The notes beneath the pieces are model-generated. The model was not told the origin of the DNA and made no database searches. It saw only the letters and a list, made by a program, of their open reading frames with translations. Both the position numbers and the translations under genes were made by a program. Shown here one piece after another: positions 37,838 to 46,054 of a stretch of 64,000 nucleotides of DNA (positions are counted from its first letter, which is position 1; each line of letters starts with the position of its first letter). The stretch is from Geopsychrobacter electrodiphilus DSM 16401 (GTDB lineage Bacteria > Desulfobacterota > Desulfuromonadia > Desulfuromonadales > Geopsychrobacteraceae): assembly GCF_000384395.1 (NCBI RefSeq), contig NZ_ARWE01000001.1:3508501-3572500 (forward strand). Reading direction: 5' to 3'.

Positions 37838-38512
37838 CTAGAACAGTTTAACCATCTCTTGTGCGACCGCCTCAGATGAGGCCGGATTCTGCCCGGTTAA
37901 CAGCTTGCCGTCAATCTCAATATGACTCCCCCAGTCGGCACCTTTGGCGTAGAGACCGCCATTTTTCTTGAGCATATCTTCCACCAGAAACGGCACTATT
38001 TTAGTCAGTTGTACCGCCTCTTCTTCGCTGTTGCTGAAACCGGTCACGCGTTTCCCCTTGACCAGCGGGGCACCATCGACACCCTTGGCATGACGCAGCA
38101 CGCCGGGGGCATGGCAGACCAGACCCAGGGGTTTTCCGGCACGGTAAAAAGCTTCGATCAGTGCGATTGAGGCCTTGTCTTCGGCCAGGTCCCAGAGCGG
38201 CCCGTGACCACCAGGGTAAAAGATGGCGTCAAAATCAGCGGCGTTGAGCGTATCAAGACGCCGGGTGTTGGCGAGCAATTTTTGCGCGGCGGCATCCTCA
38301 CGAAAGCGCGCGGTCGCGGCGGTATGAAAGTCCGGCTCATCACTTTTGGGATCCAGCGGCGGCTGACCGCCCTGCGGCGAAGCCAGGGTGACCTCAGCCT
38401 TGCTGTCGATAAACGTGTAGTAGGGCGAAGCGAATTCTTCCAGCCAGAAACCGGTCTTGAGGCCGGTGTCACCTAATTTGTCATGTGAAGTCAAAACCAT
38501 CAAAATCTTCAT
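37838..38512 (-). CDS. DJ-1/PfpI (Hsp31-like) protein
   Basis: A 224-residue member of the DJ-1/PfpI superfamily. The nucleophile elbow AGKPLGLVCHAPGVL contains the catalytic Cys; FDAIFYPGGHGPLWDL supplies the upstream part and E in the N-terminal region assists. Close to Hsp31-type glyoxalase III/chaperones that remove methylglyoxal. It sits beside a CurA-type reductase and a NemR-like repressor, all concerned with reactive electrophiles, though no matching operator is seen right upstream of this gene. Confidence 0.88.
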   Translation of the reverse strand: MKILMVLTSHDKLGDTGLKTGFWLEEFASPYYTFIDSKAEVTLASPQGGQPPLDPKSDEPDFHTAATARFREDAAAQKLLANTRRLDTLNAADFDAIFYPGGHGPLWDLAEDKASIALIEAFYRAGKPLGLVCHAPGVLRHAKGVDGAPLVKGKRVTGFSNSEEEAVQLTKIVPFLVEDMLKKNGGLYAKGADWGSHIEIDGKLLTGQNPASSEAVAQEMVKLF

Positions 38513-38539
38513 CTATGTCTCCTTTAAGAGTGAAAAGTT

Positions 38540-38670
38540 AGTGGCGTCGCAAAAACTCACCAACTGCGGTGTTTCTGCAATCGTCTCACTGCTTCGACGT
38601 ACGTAAATACGCCTCATTGTTCGACAATTGCGCGCCTTGCATTTGGCGTTTTTTGCTTAGCCAGACAATC
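38540..38670. repeat. Possible fold-back repeat between DJ-1 and CurA genes
   Basis: A GC-mixed stretch with imperfect self-complementarity around CGTACG (38598-38603): for example TGCAATCGTCT (38576) against GTTCGACAATTGCG (38620). It ends GCTTAGCCAGAC, like the GTTAAGCCAGAC end of the element at 3291-3452. The relationship is suggestive only. Confidence 0.3.
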
Positions 38671-38700
38671 TGATACTTTTTGCGAAAGCATCAAAGTTGC

Positions 38701-39741
38701 CTATTGTGCGTCATTGACGCGGATGACCAGCTTGCCGAAATTCTGCCCCTGCAGCAGGCCAATAAAGGCCTCGGGAGCATGCTCCAGCCCTTCAATGAGA
38801 TGTTCACGATATTTAATTCGTCCCGCGCCGAGCCACTGCGCCATCTCCTTGGCAAACTCGGGATAACGCTGACCATAGTCATCAAAAATGATGAACCCCT
38901 GCACCCTGAGCCGCTTGGTCAAAACCGTGCGCATCAGCAGCGACAGGCGGTCAGGACCGGCGGGAAGCTCGGTGGCGTTGTACTGTGAGATCAGCCCACA
39001 GACCGGGATGCGCGCGCCGGTGCTCAGCAGCGGAAGCACGGCGTCGAAGACCTTACCGCCGACATTTTCATAATAGATGTCGATGCCGGCGCTGCAGACC
39101 TGTTTAAGTTGGGCAGCAAAATCGGGTGCCTTGTGATCCAGGCATTCATCAAAACCAAGCACCTCTTTGGCGTACTGGCATTTTTCGCTTCCACCCGCCA
39201 CTCCGATCACCCGACAGCCTTTGAGCTTGCCGATCTGACCGACGGTAGCACCCACCGGCCCGGTCGCCGCCGCTACGACCAGCGTCTCGCCGGCTTTGGG
39301 CCGGCCAATGTCGAGCAGCCCCATGTACGCGGTAAAGCCGGGCATCCCCATGATTCCCAAAGCATAGGATGGATTTTGCGGAGCGGATCCCAACGCGGTC
39401 AGGCCGGTCCCGTCGGAGATGGCGTAATCCTGCCAGCCACTATAGGCCAGCACCCAGTCGCCGACCCGGTAATCCGGGTGCCGGGTTACTTCAACCTGAC
39501 TGACCGTCGCGCCGAGCATCACCTGGTTCAGCTGCACCGGAGGAGCATACGAGGGGGCATCGCTCATCCGGCCGCGCATATAGGGGTCGAGGGACAGGTA
39601 GATACTGCGCAGCAGCACCTCCCCTTCCGCGGGCACGGGTTTGGTGGTCTCTTTAAGACGAAAATTCGCTGTAGTCGGCGCCCCGACCGGGCGTGATGCC
39701 AGCAGAATCTGGCGATTTTTTTCTCTGGTTGATTTCATCAT
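38701..39741 (-). CDS. curA: NADPH-dependent 2-alkenal/curcumin reductase (CurA family)
   Basis: A 346-residue medium-chain dehydrogenase/reductase without zinc. IYLSLDPYMRGRMSD, the NADPH-binding AAATGPVGATVGQIGKLKGCRVIGVAGG (split at Gly-rich loop) and YYENVGGKVFDAVLPLL are the leukotriene B4 12-hydroxydehydrogenase/CurA signature. It reduces the C=C bond of alpha,beta-unsaturated carbonyls. Two ATGs in a row (39741 and 39738) are possible, the second better spaced from AAGGA. The palindromic operator at 39817 links it to the TetR regulator upstream. Confidence 0.92.
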   Translation of the reverse strand: MMKSTREKNRQILLASRPVGAPTTANFRLKETTKPVPAEGEVLLRSIYLSLDPYMRGRMSDAPSYAPPVQLNQVMLGATVSQVEVTRHPDYRVGDWVLAYSGWQDYAISDGTGLTALGSAPQNPSYALGIMGMPGFTAYMGLLDIGRPKAGETLVVAAATGPVGATVGQIGKLKGCRVIGVAGGSEKCQYAKEVLGFDECLDHKAPDFAAQLKQVCSAGIDIYYENVGGKVFDAVLPLLSTGARIPVCGLISQYNATELPAGPDRLSLLMRTVLTKRLRVQGFIIFDDYGQRYPEFAKEMAQWLGAGRIKYREHLIEGLEHAPEAFIGLLQGQNFGKLVIRVNDAQ

Positions 39742-39816
39742 TCTATCCTTGGGTTAGAAATTAAGTTACTTGAAGGCCAGCCTCCTCGGTGCATATCCGT
39801 CTCGCGGCCGGGATAG

Positions 39817-39831
39817 TAGACCAGTCGTCTA
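39817..39831. promoter_or_regulatory. NemR-like TetR operator upstream of curA
   Basis: TAGAC, CAGTC, GTCTA: inverted half-sites with 5 bp between. It lies about 76 bp upstream of curA, overlapping a likely minus-strand -10 (TACTAT). A near-identical copy is at 40497. Confidence 0.78.
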
Positions 39832-39877
39832 GCTGGAAGTGAAAAAGATCACCTCGTAAAATCTGGCCAGCATGCTG

Positions 39878-40474
39878 CTAAAGCAGGCCCTTGTTTTTCA
39901 GCAACGCTTTCGTTGTCTCCAGGGTCCGCTGCATGGCTGCGCCGTTCTGCTGCAATTTGCTCATCAGACTCGCCCCCAGCCACAGGTGATAAAGCAGTTC
40001 GGCGCTTCGTGCCGCGGGCATTTCAACGATGGAGCCGTCGCCGATACCGGCCTCAATACAGCCCGCGAGCCGTTCGATAATCCGTGAAGATCCATGCAGC
40101 AGGGCCAGCCGCATCGGCTCGGACAGATCCGCCACTTCGGCGCTGAGCTTGACCACCAGACACTTCTGCTCAGCACAGTCGGCTGACTGGGTTTCAACCC
40201 AGCGTTGCCAGTACCCCATCAGGCGCGTATAGCCCGTGCCGCGGGACGGGTCGAACAGTTCATCCAGGGCGAGCTGATAGGCCTTGAAGTAACTGAGGAT
40301 CAACTCTTCGCCAAACTGCTCTTTCGATTTGAAATAGTAGTAGAAAGAACCCTTCGGCACCCCTGCATACTGGAGAATTTGTGCCAGCCCGACGGTGGAA
40401 AAGCCCTTGCTGGCAATCAGCTGGTAACCACTGTCCAGAATCTGTTGTTTTGTCGCGCTGGTTTCGGATTTCAT
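39878..40474 (-). CDS. TetR-family repressor (NemR/AcuR-like)
   Basis: A 198-residue repressor. The N-terminal HTH (ILDSGYQLIASKGFSTVGLAQILQYAGVPKGSFYYYFKSKEQFG) is typical of the NemR/AcuR group, and Cys in the ligand domain (ADCAEQKCLVVKLSAEVADLSEPM) are at the position of redox-sensing Cys in that group. Two identical-type operators occur, one overlapping its own promoter (40497) and one before curA (39817), so it probably represses itself and curA until modified by quinones or aldehydes. Cys-based sensing is inference. Confidence 0.9.
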   Translation of the reverse strand: MKSETSATKQQILDSGYQLIASKGFSTVGLAQILQYAGVPKGSFYYYFKSKEQFGEELILSYFKAYQLALDELFDPSRGTGYTRLMGYWQRWVETQSADCAEQKCLVVKLSAEVADLSEPMRLALLHGSSRIIERLAGCIEAGIGDGSIVEMPAARSAELLYHLWLGASLMSKLQQNGAAMQRTLETTKALLKNKGLL

Positions 40475-40496
40475 AGTTCTGACCTTAACCTATAAT

Positions 40497-40511
40497 AGAC
40501 CGGTCGTCTAG
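40497..40511. promoter_or_regulatory. NemR-like TetR operator at the tetR promoter
   Basis: TAGAC, CGGTC, GTCTA (40497-40511). It is 22 bp upstream of the regulator start and overlaps its likely -10, which fits autorepression. It matches the copy at 39817 in 14 of 15 bases. Confidence 0.8.
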
Positions 40512-40648
40512 TACTTTTTTAAATAATCCTTATTCCCTTCTGCTGCTGCACTTATATTGCCGAAATGCGCTCAGGGCGTGTTGATTTGAGGCTAAATCGG
40601 TTATGCTCTGCCGACATAATCAGGAAACAGATGTAAAGGATTCCCCCT

Positions 40649-41242
40649 ATGTTGACCATGTTTATCAGCGTCTACCTCAAGATGTTCATGATTCTCACGC
40701 CGTTTTTCGTGATCTCGGCCTTTTTGTCCCTGACCCAGAAGTACACCGCGGCCGAGCGACAACAGACCGCTATCAAGGTCACCCTGGCGGTGATCGTCAC
40801 CTGCTTTGTCTTCTTTGTCTTCGGACGTTATATTTTTGCGCTGTTCGGGATCACCCTCGATGCCTTCCGCATCGGCGCCGGGGCGGTGCTGTTTATCTCG
40901 GCCATCGGCTTGATTCAGGGGACGCGCATCGTCGCCTCAACCGACCCCGACCAGGAGCTGGCCGTGGTGCCGCTGGCGATTCCGATCACCGTCGGTCCGG
41001 GCACTATCGGCGCCCTGCTGGTTATGGGTGCGAGCTTAAAGGGGATGCCGGACAAGATCGTCGCGAGCGCGGCGCTCCTGGCCGCGATCCTCTCGGTCGG
41101 CGGGTTGCTGCTGGTTTCGGGCCGCCTGGAGAAGGTCATCGGTCAACAGGGGCTGGTCATCCTCACCAAACTCACCGGTCTCTTCGTCTCGGCGATTGCG
41201 GCGCAGATCTTCTTTACCGGGGTCAAAAACTTTCTCGGCTGA
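40649..41242 (+). CDS. MarC-family membrane protein
   Basis: A 197-residue protein with six helices of the MarC/YchE/YhgN family, function unknown despite the name. Typical motifs are PFFVISAFLSLTQKYTAAER near the N-terminus and PLAIPITVGPGTIGALLVMG in the middle. AAAGGA precedes the ATG, and TATGCT at 40600-40605 could be its -10. Convergent with the mechanosensitive channel gene. Confidence 0.92.
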   Translation: MLTMFISVYLKMFMILTPFFVISAFLSLTQKYTAAERQQTAIKVTLAVIVTCFVFFVFGRYIFALFGITLDAFRIGAGAVLFISAIGLIQGTRIVASTDPDQELAVVPLAIPITVGPGTIGALLVMGASLKGMPDKIVASAALLAAILSVGGLLLVSGRLEKVIGQQGLVILTKLTGLFVSAIAAQIFFTGVKNFLG

Positions 41243-41269
41243 CATGCGCGTTACCCTCACAGCGCGAAA

Positions 41270-42220
41270 TCAGGGTTCGGCAGGGCTGCTCGTATCTGTG
41301 CCGAACAGCGCCTCGGGCCGGGTCCCCGGCTTCCCTTCCCGGTCGTTAAGATAATGGCGCTGAGTCGGATAGGCAAAGTCAATGTTGTCATGACGACCAA
41401 AAACTTCGAGCACCGATTCCCAGATATCCTGTTCGGTCGTGCGACGTTTGCGCGGATCACAGAGGTAACGCATAGTCAGCATCACCCCTGAATCCTTGAC
41501 CGCGGTATAGACTGTTGGCGTCAAGGTCCGGTAAAAAATCATATATTTCTTGGCCGCTTCACGTAGTTCCTGCTGAGCTGTCGCACTGATCGCGCCACCG
41601 TGGTGGTTAACCACCTCCAGCAATAACGCCTTCGCCATGCGCCAGTCACTCTCGAATGTCACCAGCACCGGGATTTCGTTCCAGATATACTGAAACCCTT
41701 GCCGGTAGTTCGCCAGCACTTCGGAAAAAATCTTGCCGTTCGGGACGTGCAGGATCCGGCCTGTGCTCTGATCGGCATCGACCCAGTTGCCAATCTCCAT
41801 CAGGCTGAACATGAAGATCCGCTGGTCGATGACATCACCGCGCTGATCACCGATCTGCACCCTGTCCCCCACTTTGAACGGTTGGCGCCAGAGGATAAAC
41901 CCCCAGCCCGCCAGGTTAACCAGAGGGGATTGCAGAGCGATGGCCAGGCCGGCGGAGAGCAGCCCGAGGTAGGTTGAAATCGCCTCAAAGCCGGTAAACC
42001 AGATGCGCCCGACCACCAGAAATGCGAGCGGCCAGGTAATATAAATGACGATCTTGCGGATGCGGTATTGCGCCGTAATCTCCCGCCCGCGCAGCAGGAT
42101 CCGCAAGGTTATCAGGCGAATGATCCAAAAAATCAGCAGTGCCAGCAGCGAGTAGAAAAGTTTCCCCTCAAAACCCTGTCCGGCTAAAATATGCTCGCGC
42201 AGATAGTTCCAGAAATCCAT
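41270..42220 (-). CDS. MscS-family mechanosensitive channel
   Basis: A 316-residue small-conductance channel protein with three or four N-terminal helices and the pore helix/MscS core GLLSAGLAIALQSPLVNLAGWGFILWRQPFKVGDRVQIG (two segments), then the beta domain and HVPNGKIFSE. The start at 42220 has GGGAGGGCGCT upstream and is chosen over an in-frame ATG at 42313. It would release solutes on osmotic downshock, or act as a more specialised channel. Confidence 0.92.
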   Translation of the reverse strand: MDFWNYLREHILAGQGFEGKLFYSLLALLIFWIIRLITLRILLRGREITAQYRIRKIVIYITWPLAFLVVGRIWFTGFEAISTYLGLLSAGLAIALQSPLVNLAGWGFILWRQPFKVGDRVQIGDQRGDVIDQRIFMFSLMEIGNWVDADQSTGRILHVPNGKIFSEVLANYRQGFQYIWNEIPVLVTFESDWRMAKALLLEVVNHHGGAISATAQQELREAAKKYMIFYRTLTPTVYTAVKDSGVMLTMRYLCDPRKRRTTEQDIWESVLEVFGRHDNIDFAYPTQRHYLNDREGKPGTRPEALFGTDTSSPAEP

Positions 42221-42372
42221 AGCGCCCTCCCGGGTCATTAAAGCCTCAGCGCCGCATGGCGTCGAACGGCCAAACCGATTTTCAGATGATGCCTTATAAC
42301 TATAGCGCCCCAAAAAGCCTAAAGACTCAAAATATGCGTGAGGAGTTTAGCTTTTTCAAGTACTCTGCGCGC

Positions 42373-43137
42373 ATGAAGAAACCCCCTGTAACCGAACTCT
42401 TCCCGCTTGTGCACTTTGACCGGCCCTGGCAACTGCTGCGCCCGGCAGCCATCACTGACCCTGTCGCCAGCATCCGCTTCGATGATGATTTGCTGCAGCG
42501 GGTTGGCAGCGGCGAGCTCGGCCCCAGCCTCTGCATCAGGCAGGGGCCGCAAAGCCTGGCGGTGACGAAACGTGAGTCACGCATGCCAAATTTTGCCCTG
42601 GCCGCAGAAACCCTGGCGCTACAGGGCTGGCCGCTGGTGGTGCGGAGTTCGGGGGGGTCCTGTGTGCCGCAGGGGCCGGGCATAATCAACCTGTCCCTGA
42701 TTCATCCGCGCCTTAAAAACTGGACCCTGGAAGATGGCTATCGGCTGGTGTGTCACCTGCTGGAGGGCCTGCTCGCAACCTATGGCTTGCATGCCGAAAC
42801 GGGTGAGGTGCCTGGTTCCTTCTGCGATGGACGCTACAACCTGCAGGTCGGCGGCCAGAAACTGGTCGGTACGGCGCAACGTTGGGCGGGGAGTAATCGC
42901 GAACAGGCGGCGATTCTGGTCCATGCCTGCCTGCTGGTCGACCTGGATCTGGACGCCGCAACGTCACAGATCAACCACCTCTATCGGATGTGCAGCAACC
43001 CCCTGCAGTTTGACCCAGCCGCCTGCACCAGTCTGCGCCAATGCCTCGAGAACCCTGCTTTTGTGAGCCCCGATGTTTTTATCACCGAGGTCGAAGAACG
43101 CCTGGCGCGCCTGCTGCTGGAGTCTTTTGCGATTTAG
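42373..43137 (+). CDS. Lipoate-protein ligase/biotinyl-transferase family protein
   Basis: A protein of about 254 residues of the BPL/LPL catalytic family. RSSGGSCVPQGPGIINLSLIHP is the equivalent of the lipoate-adenylate loop RxSGGGxVxHxxGxxN, GSFCDGRYNL follows, and K163 in GGQKLVGTAQR is the catalytic Lys. The His and Gly of the loop are changed, so it may be a specialised ligase or transferase. No Shine-Dalgarno is visible at 42373; alternative ATGs exist at 42334, 42286 and 42256. Confidence 0.8.
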   Translation: MKKPPVTELFPLVHFDRPWQLLRPAAITDPVASIRFDDDLLQRVGSGELGPSLCIRQGPQSLAVTKRESRMPNFALAAETLALQGWPLVVRSSGGSCVPQGPGIINLSLIHPRLKNWTLEDGYRLVCHLLEGLLATYGLHAETGEVPGSFCDGRYNLQVGGQKLVGTAQRWAGSNREQAAILVHACLLVDLDLDAATSQINHLYRMCSNPLQFDPAACTSLRQCLENPAFVSPDVFITEVEERLARLLLESFAI

Positions 43138-43149
43138 AAGCCGAGACGC

Positions 43150-43188
43150 CAAAAAAACCTCAGCTGGGTCGTTAACCCACAGCTCAGG
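43150..43188 (-). terminator. Terminator between convergent genes
   Basis: On the minus strand CCTGAGCTGTGGGT pairs with ACCCAGCTGAGG and is followed by seven T. It is a good rho-independent terminator for the haem-binding gene and, on the plus strand, may slow read-through of the ligase gene. Confidence 0.8.
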
Positions 43189-43217
43189 TCTGGTCGGCGA
43201 AACAAGAGACCTTCAAT

Positions 43218-43652
43218 CTACTTCTTTTCCTTATCGCCGAACGTTGCCACCAGGCCGGAGATGAGGGTCTGAGTCTCAGCATCGGTCAAACGCGCTTCAG
43301 GATGAGGGAGCAGATAATACCAGGGCGGCATCTCCCCTTCCCTGACAGCCCCTGCCGCCTCATCCCCTTTATTTCTCTGCTGCGGCCCCCAGTTTGACAC
43401 GTTAAAATGCTGCCGCCCCTCCTCCACATCGCTTTGGACCAACCAGGAAACCGGCGCGTAATTGCTGTATTTCGGCCATTTGGTAACATGGCTGTGACAA
43501 TCCCCACAGGCCTTAAGAAACAAGGCTTTGGTTTGGTTACTGTTCCACTGCGGTTCCGAGACAACCGCCGGATTTGAATGATCCTTCCCATAAGGGATGA
43601 ATTGCATGGCCACAAGCACCAGGATAACAATCCCGAAAATTTTCAATTTCAT
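43218..43652 (-). CDS. Haem-binding (monohaem c-type) membrane-anchored protein
   Basis: A 144-residue protein with an N-terminal helix (IFGIVILVLVAMQFIPYG) that anchors or exports it, and one CxxCH haem site: C49-G-D-C52-H53. Downstream WPKYSNYAPVSWLVQSDVEEGRQHFNVSNW and EMPPWYYLLPHPEARLT match the haem_bd-type domain found in many Bacteroidetes and proteobacteria. Likely a periplasmic electron carrier or sensor. It has its own terminator. Confidence 0.88.
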   Translation of the reverse strand: MKLKIFGIVILVLVAMQFIPYGKDHSNPAVVSEPQWNSNQTKALFLKACGDCHSHVTKWPKYSNYAPVSWLVQSDVEEGRQHFNVSNWGPQQRNKGDEAAGAVREGEMPPWYYLLPHPEARLTDAETQTLISGLVATFGDKEKK

Positions 43653-43743
43653 AAATAAGACTCCCGTTGATTTCGGTTTAAGACCGCGCTGACCCCCCTC
43701 AGCAAGCCTCTAACTTCTAGCGGTTAGGTCATGGATTGTCAAC

Positions 43744-45354
43744 TCAAAGGCGGGACGAACTGCTAAAGAAAACCGCATGATTCGAGGTAAATAACGGTGG
43801 AGTGCGGTTGACGATTTTACGGATCGATTGCGACCCGAGCAGGCGCTGATCCAGGAAGCGACGGGCGGCGGAACGGTCCCAACCGGTTTCGGCGGTAAAC
43901 TTTTGATAGAGCCCGAGGGGACGGTGATCGCCGATGGGGTCGGTGGATGAAATACCGTACAGCTCGGGATTATCCAGCAGGCCCGAGGCGCGCGGCAGGT
44001 TCATGATCGATAGATTAAGAAACCCGATCCGGGCTGCATGCTGTTCCAGAAAATTGAGGGTCAATTCGGCGTCATGCTCGGTTTCACCGGGGGTGCCGAG
44101 CATAATATAGACAAAACTGGCGATCCCGGCGGCGGCGAGATTGGTCAGAATTCGCGCCGCAGTTTCGAGCCTCACCCCCTTACCGAGGCGATCGAGCACC
44201 GCTTGCGATCCGCTTTCCAGCCCCAGCTGCAGCATTCGGCAACCACTTTTGGCCAAGCTTGCGACAAAATCGGCATCTTCCAGCGCCGCTTCAAAGCGTA
44301 CGAAGCCGAACCAGTTGAGATCACTCAGCTCCGCGGCGTGCTCAGCCAGGACCTTCAACATATTGACCGGGATCGCGTTATCGGTCAGTTGAATATGCCG
44401 GATACCGTAAGTGTCGGCCAGCTGCCGCATGAGAGCAGGGAGTTCGGCCGGCCGCGCGGCGGTATAAGCATGCACCGGCGCGGCGGCCTCGGGGCAGAAC
44501 AGGCAGCGCTGCCAGTAACAGCCACGCGAAGCCGTGAGCGGCAGGATCGGCTGCGGCGAGAAATAATCCGACAGACGGGCGAAACTGAAATCCGGGGCAA
44601 AGCCGATCGTCGTCGCATCCTGTAACAGGTAGTCGGCTCCGGCCGCATCATGACCCAACCTGGCCAGGGCGGTCTCGCCCGGTCCGAAGACCAGATGATC
44701 AAAGATCGGCAGACGCAGACCGAGGCGGCGCAGCGGTTCGCGCCAGGAAGAGATCAAGCCTCCACCCGCGACCAGCAGCACCTCGGGCAGGGCCCGGCGC
44801 AGCAGGCCGGCCAGCTCAAATGCCGGCAACGCCTGGTGCAGGTAATTGATCGAGATCGCAATTATCCGCGGCTGCACCGCACAAATTCTGGGGAGCAGTT
44901 CCTGGTTAAAGTAGTCAGCAAACAGGCTGGGGGAAGCCCCGGATGCAATGCGCTCAAGATCTTCAGGCGCAAAGGGGGAGAGACCCGCGTGCTGATAATC
45001 ACCCAGAGTCAGCCGCTCTGCACCGCAAGGGCTGTTCCACAGGGCAAGCAGTCGGTTTAAATAACGGACGGCTGTGTTGTAGCGTGAAAAATTTTGCACG
45101 GCACCTGCAGAACGCAGCAGGGCCAGAGAGGCGGTGCGATGGCGCAGAGCTCGACTGAGGTTGGTCTCGGCAACCCCCTTCGCTTGAAGGGTGAGCCTCT
45201 CTCCGTCGAGCAGATAAAGATAGGCATCAAGGTTGGCGTCAAGCGCCCTGGCTTGAAGCCCCTCGGCCCTTAAGTGGGCCAGCAGCACCGCCAGCGCCAG
45301 GGGTGGCTCGGCCGGTTTAAGCGCCGGTGGTTGAAGCAGCAGAATATCTGTCAT
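43744..45354 (-). CDS. B12-binding-domain radical SAM protein
   Basis: A 536-residue enzyme with an N-terminal cobalamin-binding-like domain (ILLLQPPALKPAEPPLALAVLLAHLRAEG ... VAGGGLISSW, two segments) and a radical SAM domain with SRGCYWQRCLFC: the cluster spacing is Cx4CxxC rather than the standard Cx3CxxC, as in the GCYW subgroup. GLESGSQAVLDRLGKGV and FVYIMLGTPGETEHDA follow. Substrate unknown. It is divergent from the SseB-like gene. Confidence 0.88.
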   Translation of the reverse strand: MTDILLLQPPALKPAEPPLALAVLLAHLRAEGLQARALDANLDAYLYLLDGERLTLQAKGVAETNLSRALRHRTASLALLRSAGAVQNFSRYNTAVRYLNRLLALWNSPCGAERLTLGDYQHAGLSPFAPEDLERIASGASPSLFADYFNQELLPRICAVQPRIIAISINYLHQALPAFELAGLLRRALPEVLLVAGGGLISSWREPLRRLGLRLPIFDHLVFGPGETALARLGHDAAGADYLLQDATTIGFAPDFSFARLSDYFSPQPILPLTASRGCYWQRCLFCPEAAAPVHAYTAARPAELPALMRQLADTYGIRHIQLTDNAIPVNMLKVLAEHAAELSDLNWFGFVRFEAALEDADFVASLAKSGCRMLQLGLESGSQAVLDRLGKGVRLETAARILTNLAAAGIASFVYIMLGTPGETEHDAELTLNFLEQHAARIGFLNLSIMNLPRASGLLDNPELYGISSTDPIGDHRPLGLYQKFTAETGWDRSAARRFLDQRLLGSQSIRKIVNRTPPLFTSNHAVFFSSSSRL

Positions 45355-45642
45355 GGTTTGATGCTCGTCACAGAAGCGGGAGAATTATCATCACCCAGTC
45401 TCAAAGGTTTAACCTCAAAAGTCACGCATTTCCTGAGCTTGAAAATCAAATCGCCCTGAGGTGGGTTACCTGAGCACCTTTGGCCGCTGACCGCTCTCGA
45501 ACGCCAGGCTGTAATCATGGAATCAGGTCGCAGACCGACGTGACTCAGTGGCCATGACAAAGTGCCGTCCAATCTGTTAAGCTGTTCGCCTTTGCCGTTC
45601 TCCCTTGGACTCTTTAAAACTGAGACATAAAGGTGATTTTTC

Positions 45643-46044
45643 ATGACTGAACTTGACCAGGCCCTAGCCGCCCTCAACGCGAACCCCGAAGACCCGAAGG
45701 CCAGGATGGACTTTTATGGCCGCTTCCTGCACACGATCTTCTTCGTTCCGATCCAGAAGATTAAATCCCTTGTAGAGGGAGTAGAAAAAGAGGTCGAACT
45801 GCCGCTGATCATCGAAAATGACGGCAGCGACTTTCTGGTGTTTTTTGATGATCAGAAACGACTGAACGTTTGGGCCGAGAAACATGCGCCCTGCGTACAG
45901 ATGCCAGGATATGCAATTGCCGAGATCAGCTCGCCAGGGGTTTGGTGGGCGATGAACGTCGGCACCGCCCATGATAAACAGTTCAACCCGGACGAGATTG
46001 CCTGGCTGAAGGACGTCCTCGCGCGCTCCAAAGGGGCGGCTTAA
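45643..46044 (+). CDS. SseB-like (N-terminal domain) protein
   Basis: A 133-residue soluble protein matching the SseB N-terminal family: RMDFYGRFLHTIFFVPIQK, LPLIIENDGSDFLVFFDDQKRLNVWAEKH and a C-terminal helical part. Function is not established in most bacteria. It lies 10 bp upstream of the U32 gene and is probably co-transcribed with it. Confidence 0.8.
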   Translation: MTELDQALAALNANPEDPKARMDFYGRFLHTIFFVPIQKIKSLVEGVEKEVELPLIIENDGSDFLVFFDDQKRLNVWAEKHAPCVQMPGYAIAEISSPGVWWAMNVGTAHDKQFNPDEIAWLKDVLARSKGAA

Positions 46045-46054
46045 AAGTAACTTG

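Noticed and set aside
40603-41349. A 248-codon plus-strand frame overlapping the MarC gene
   Set aside because: Arg/His/Pro-rich composition typical of an out-of-frame reading; MarC signature lies in the other frame.
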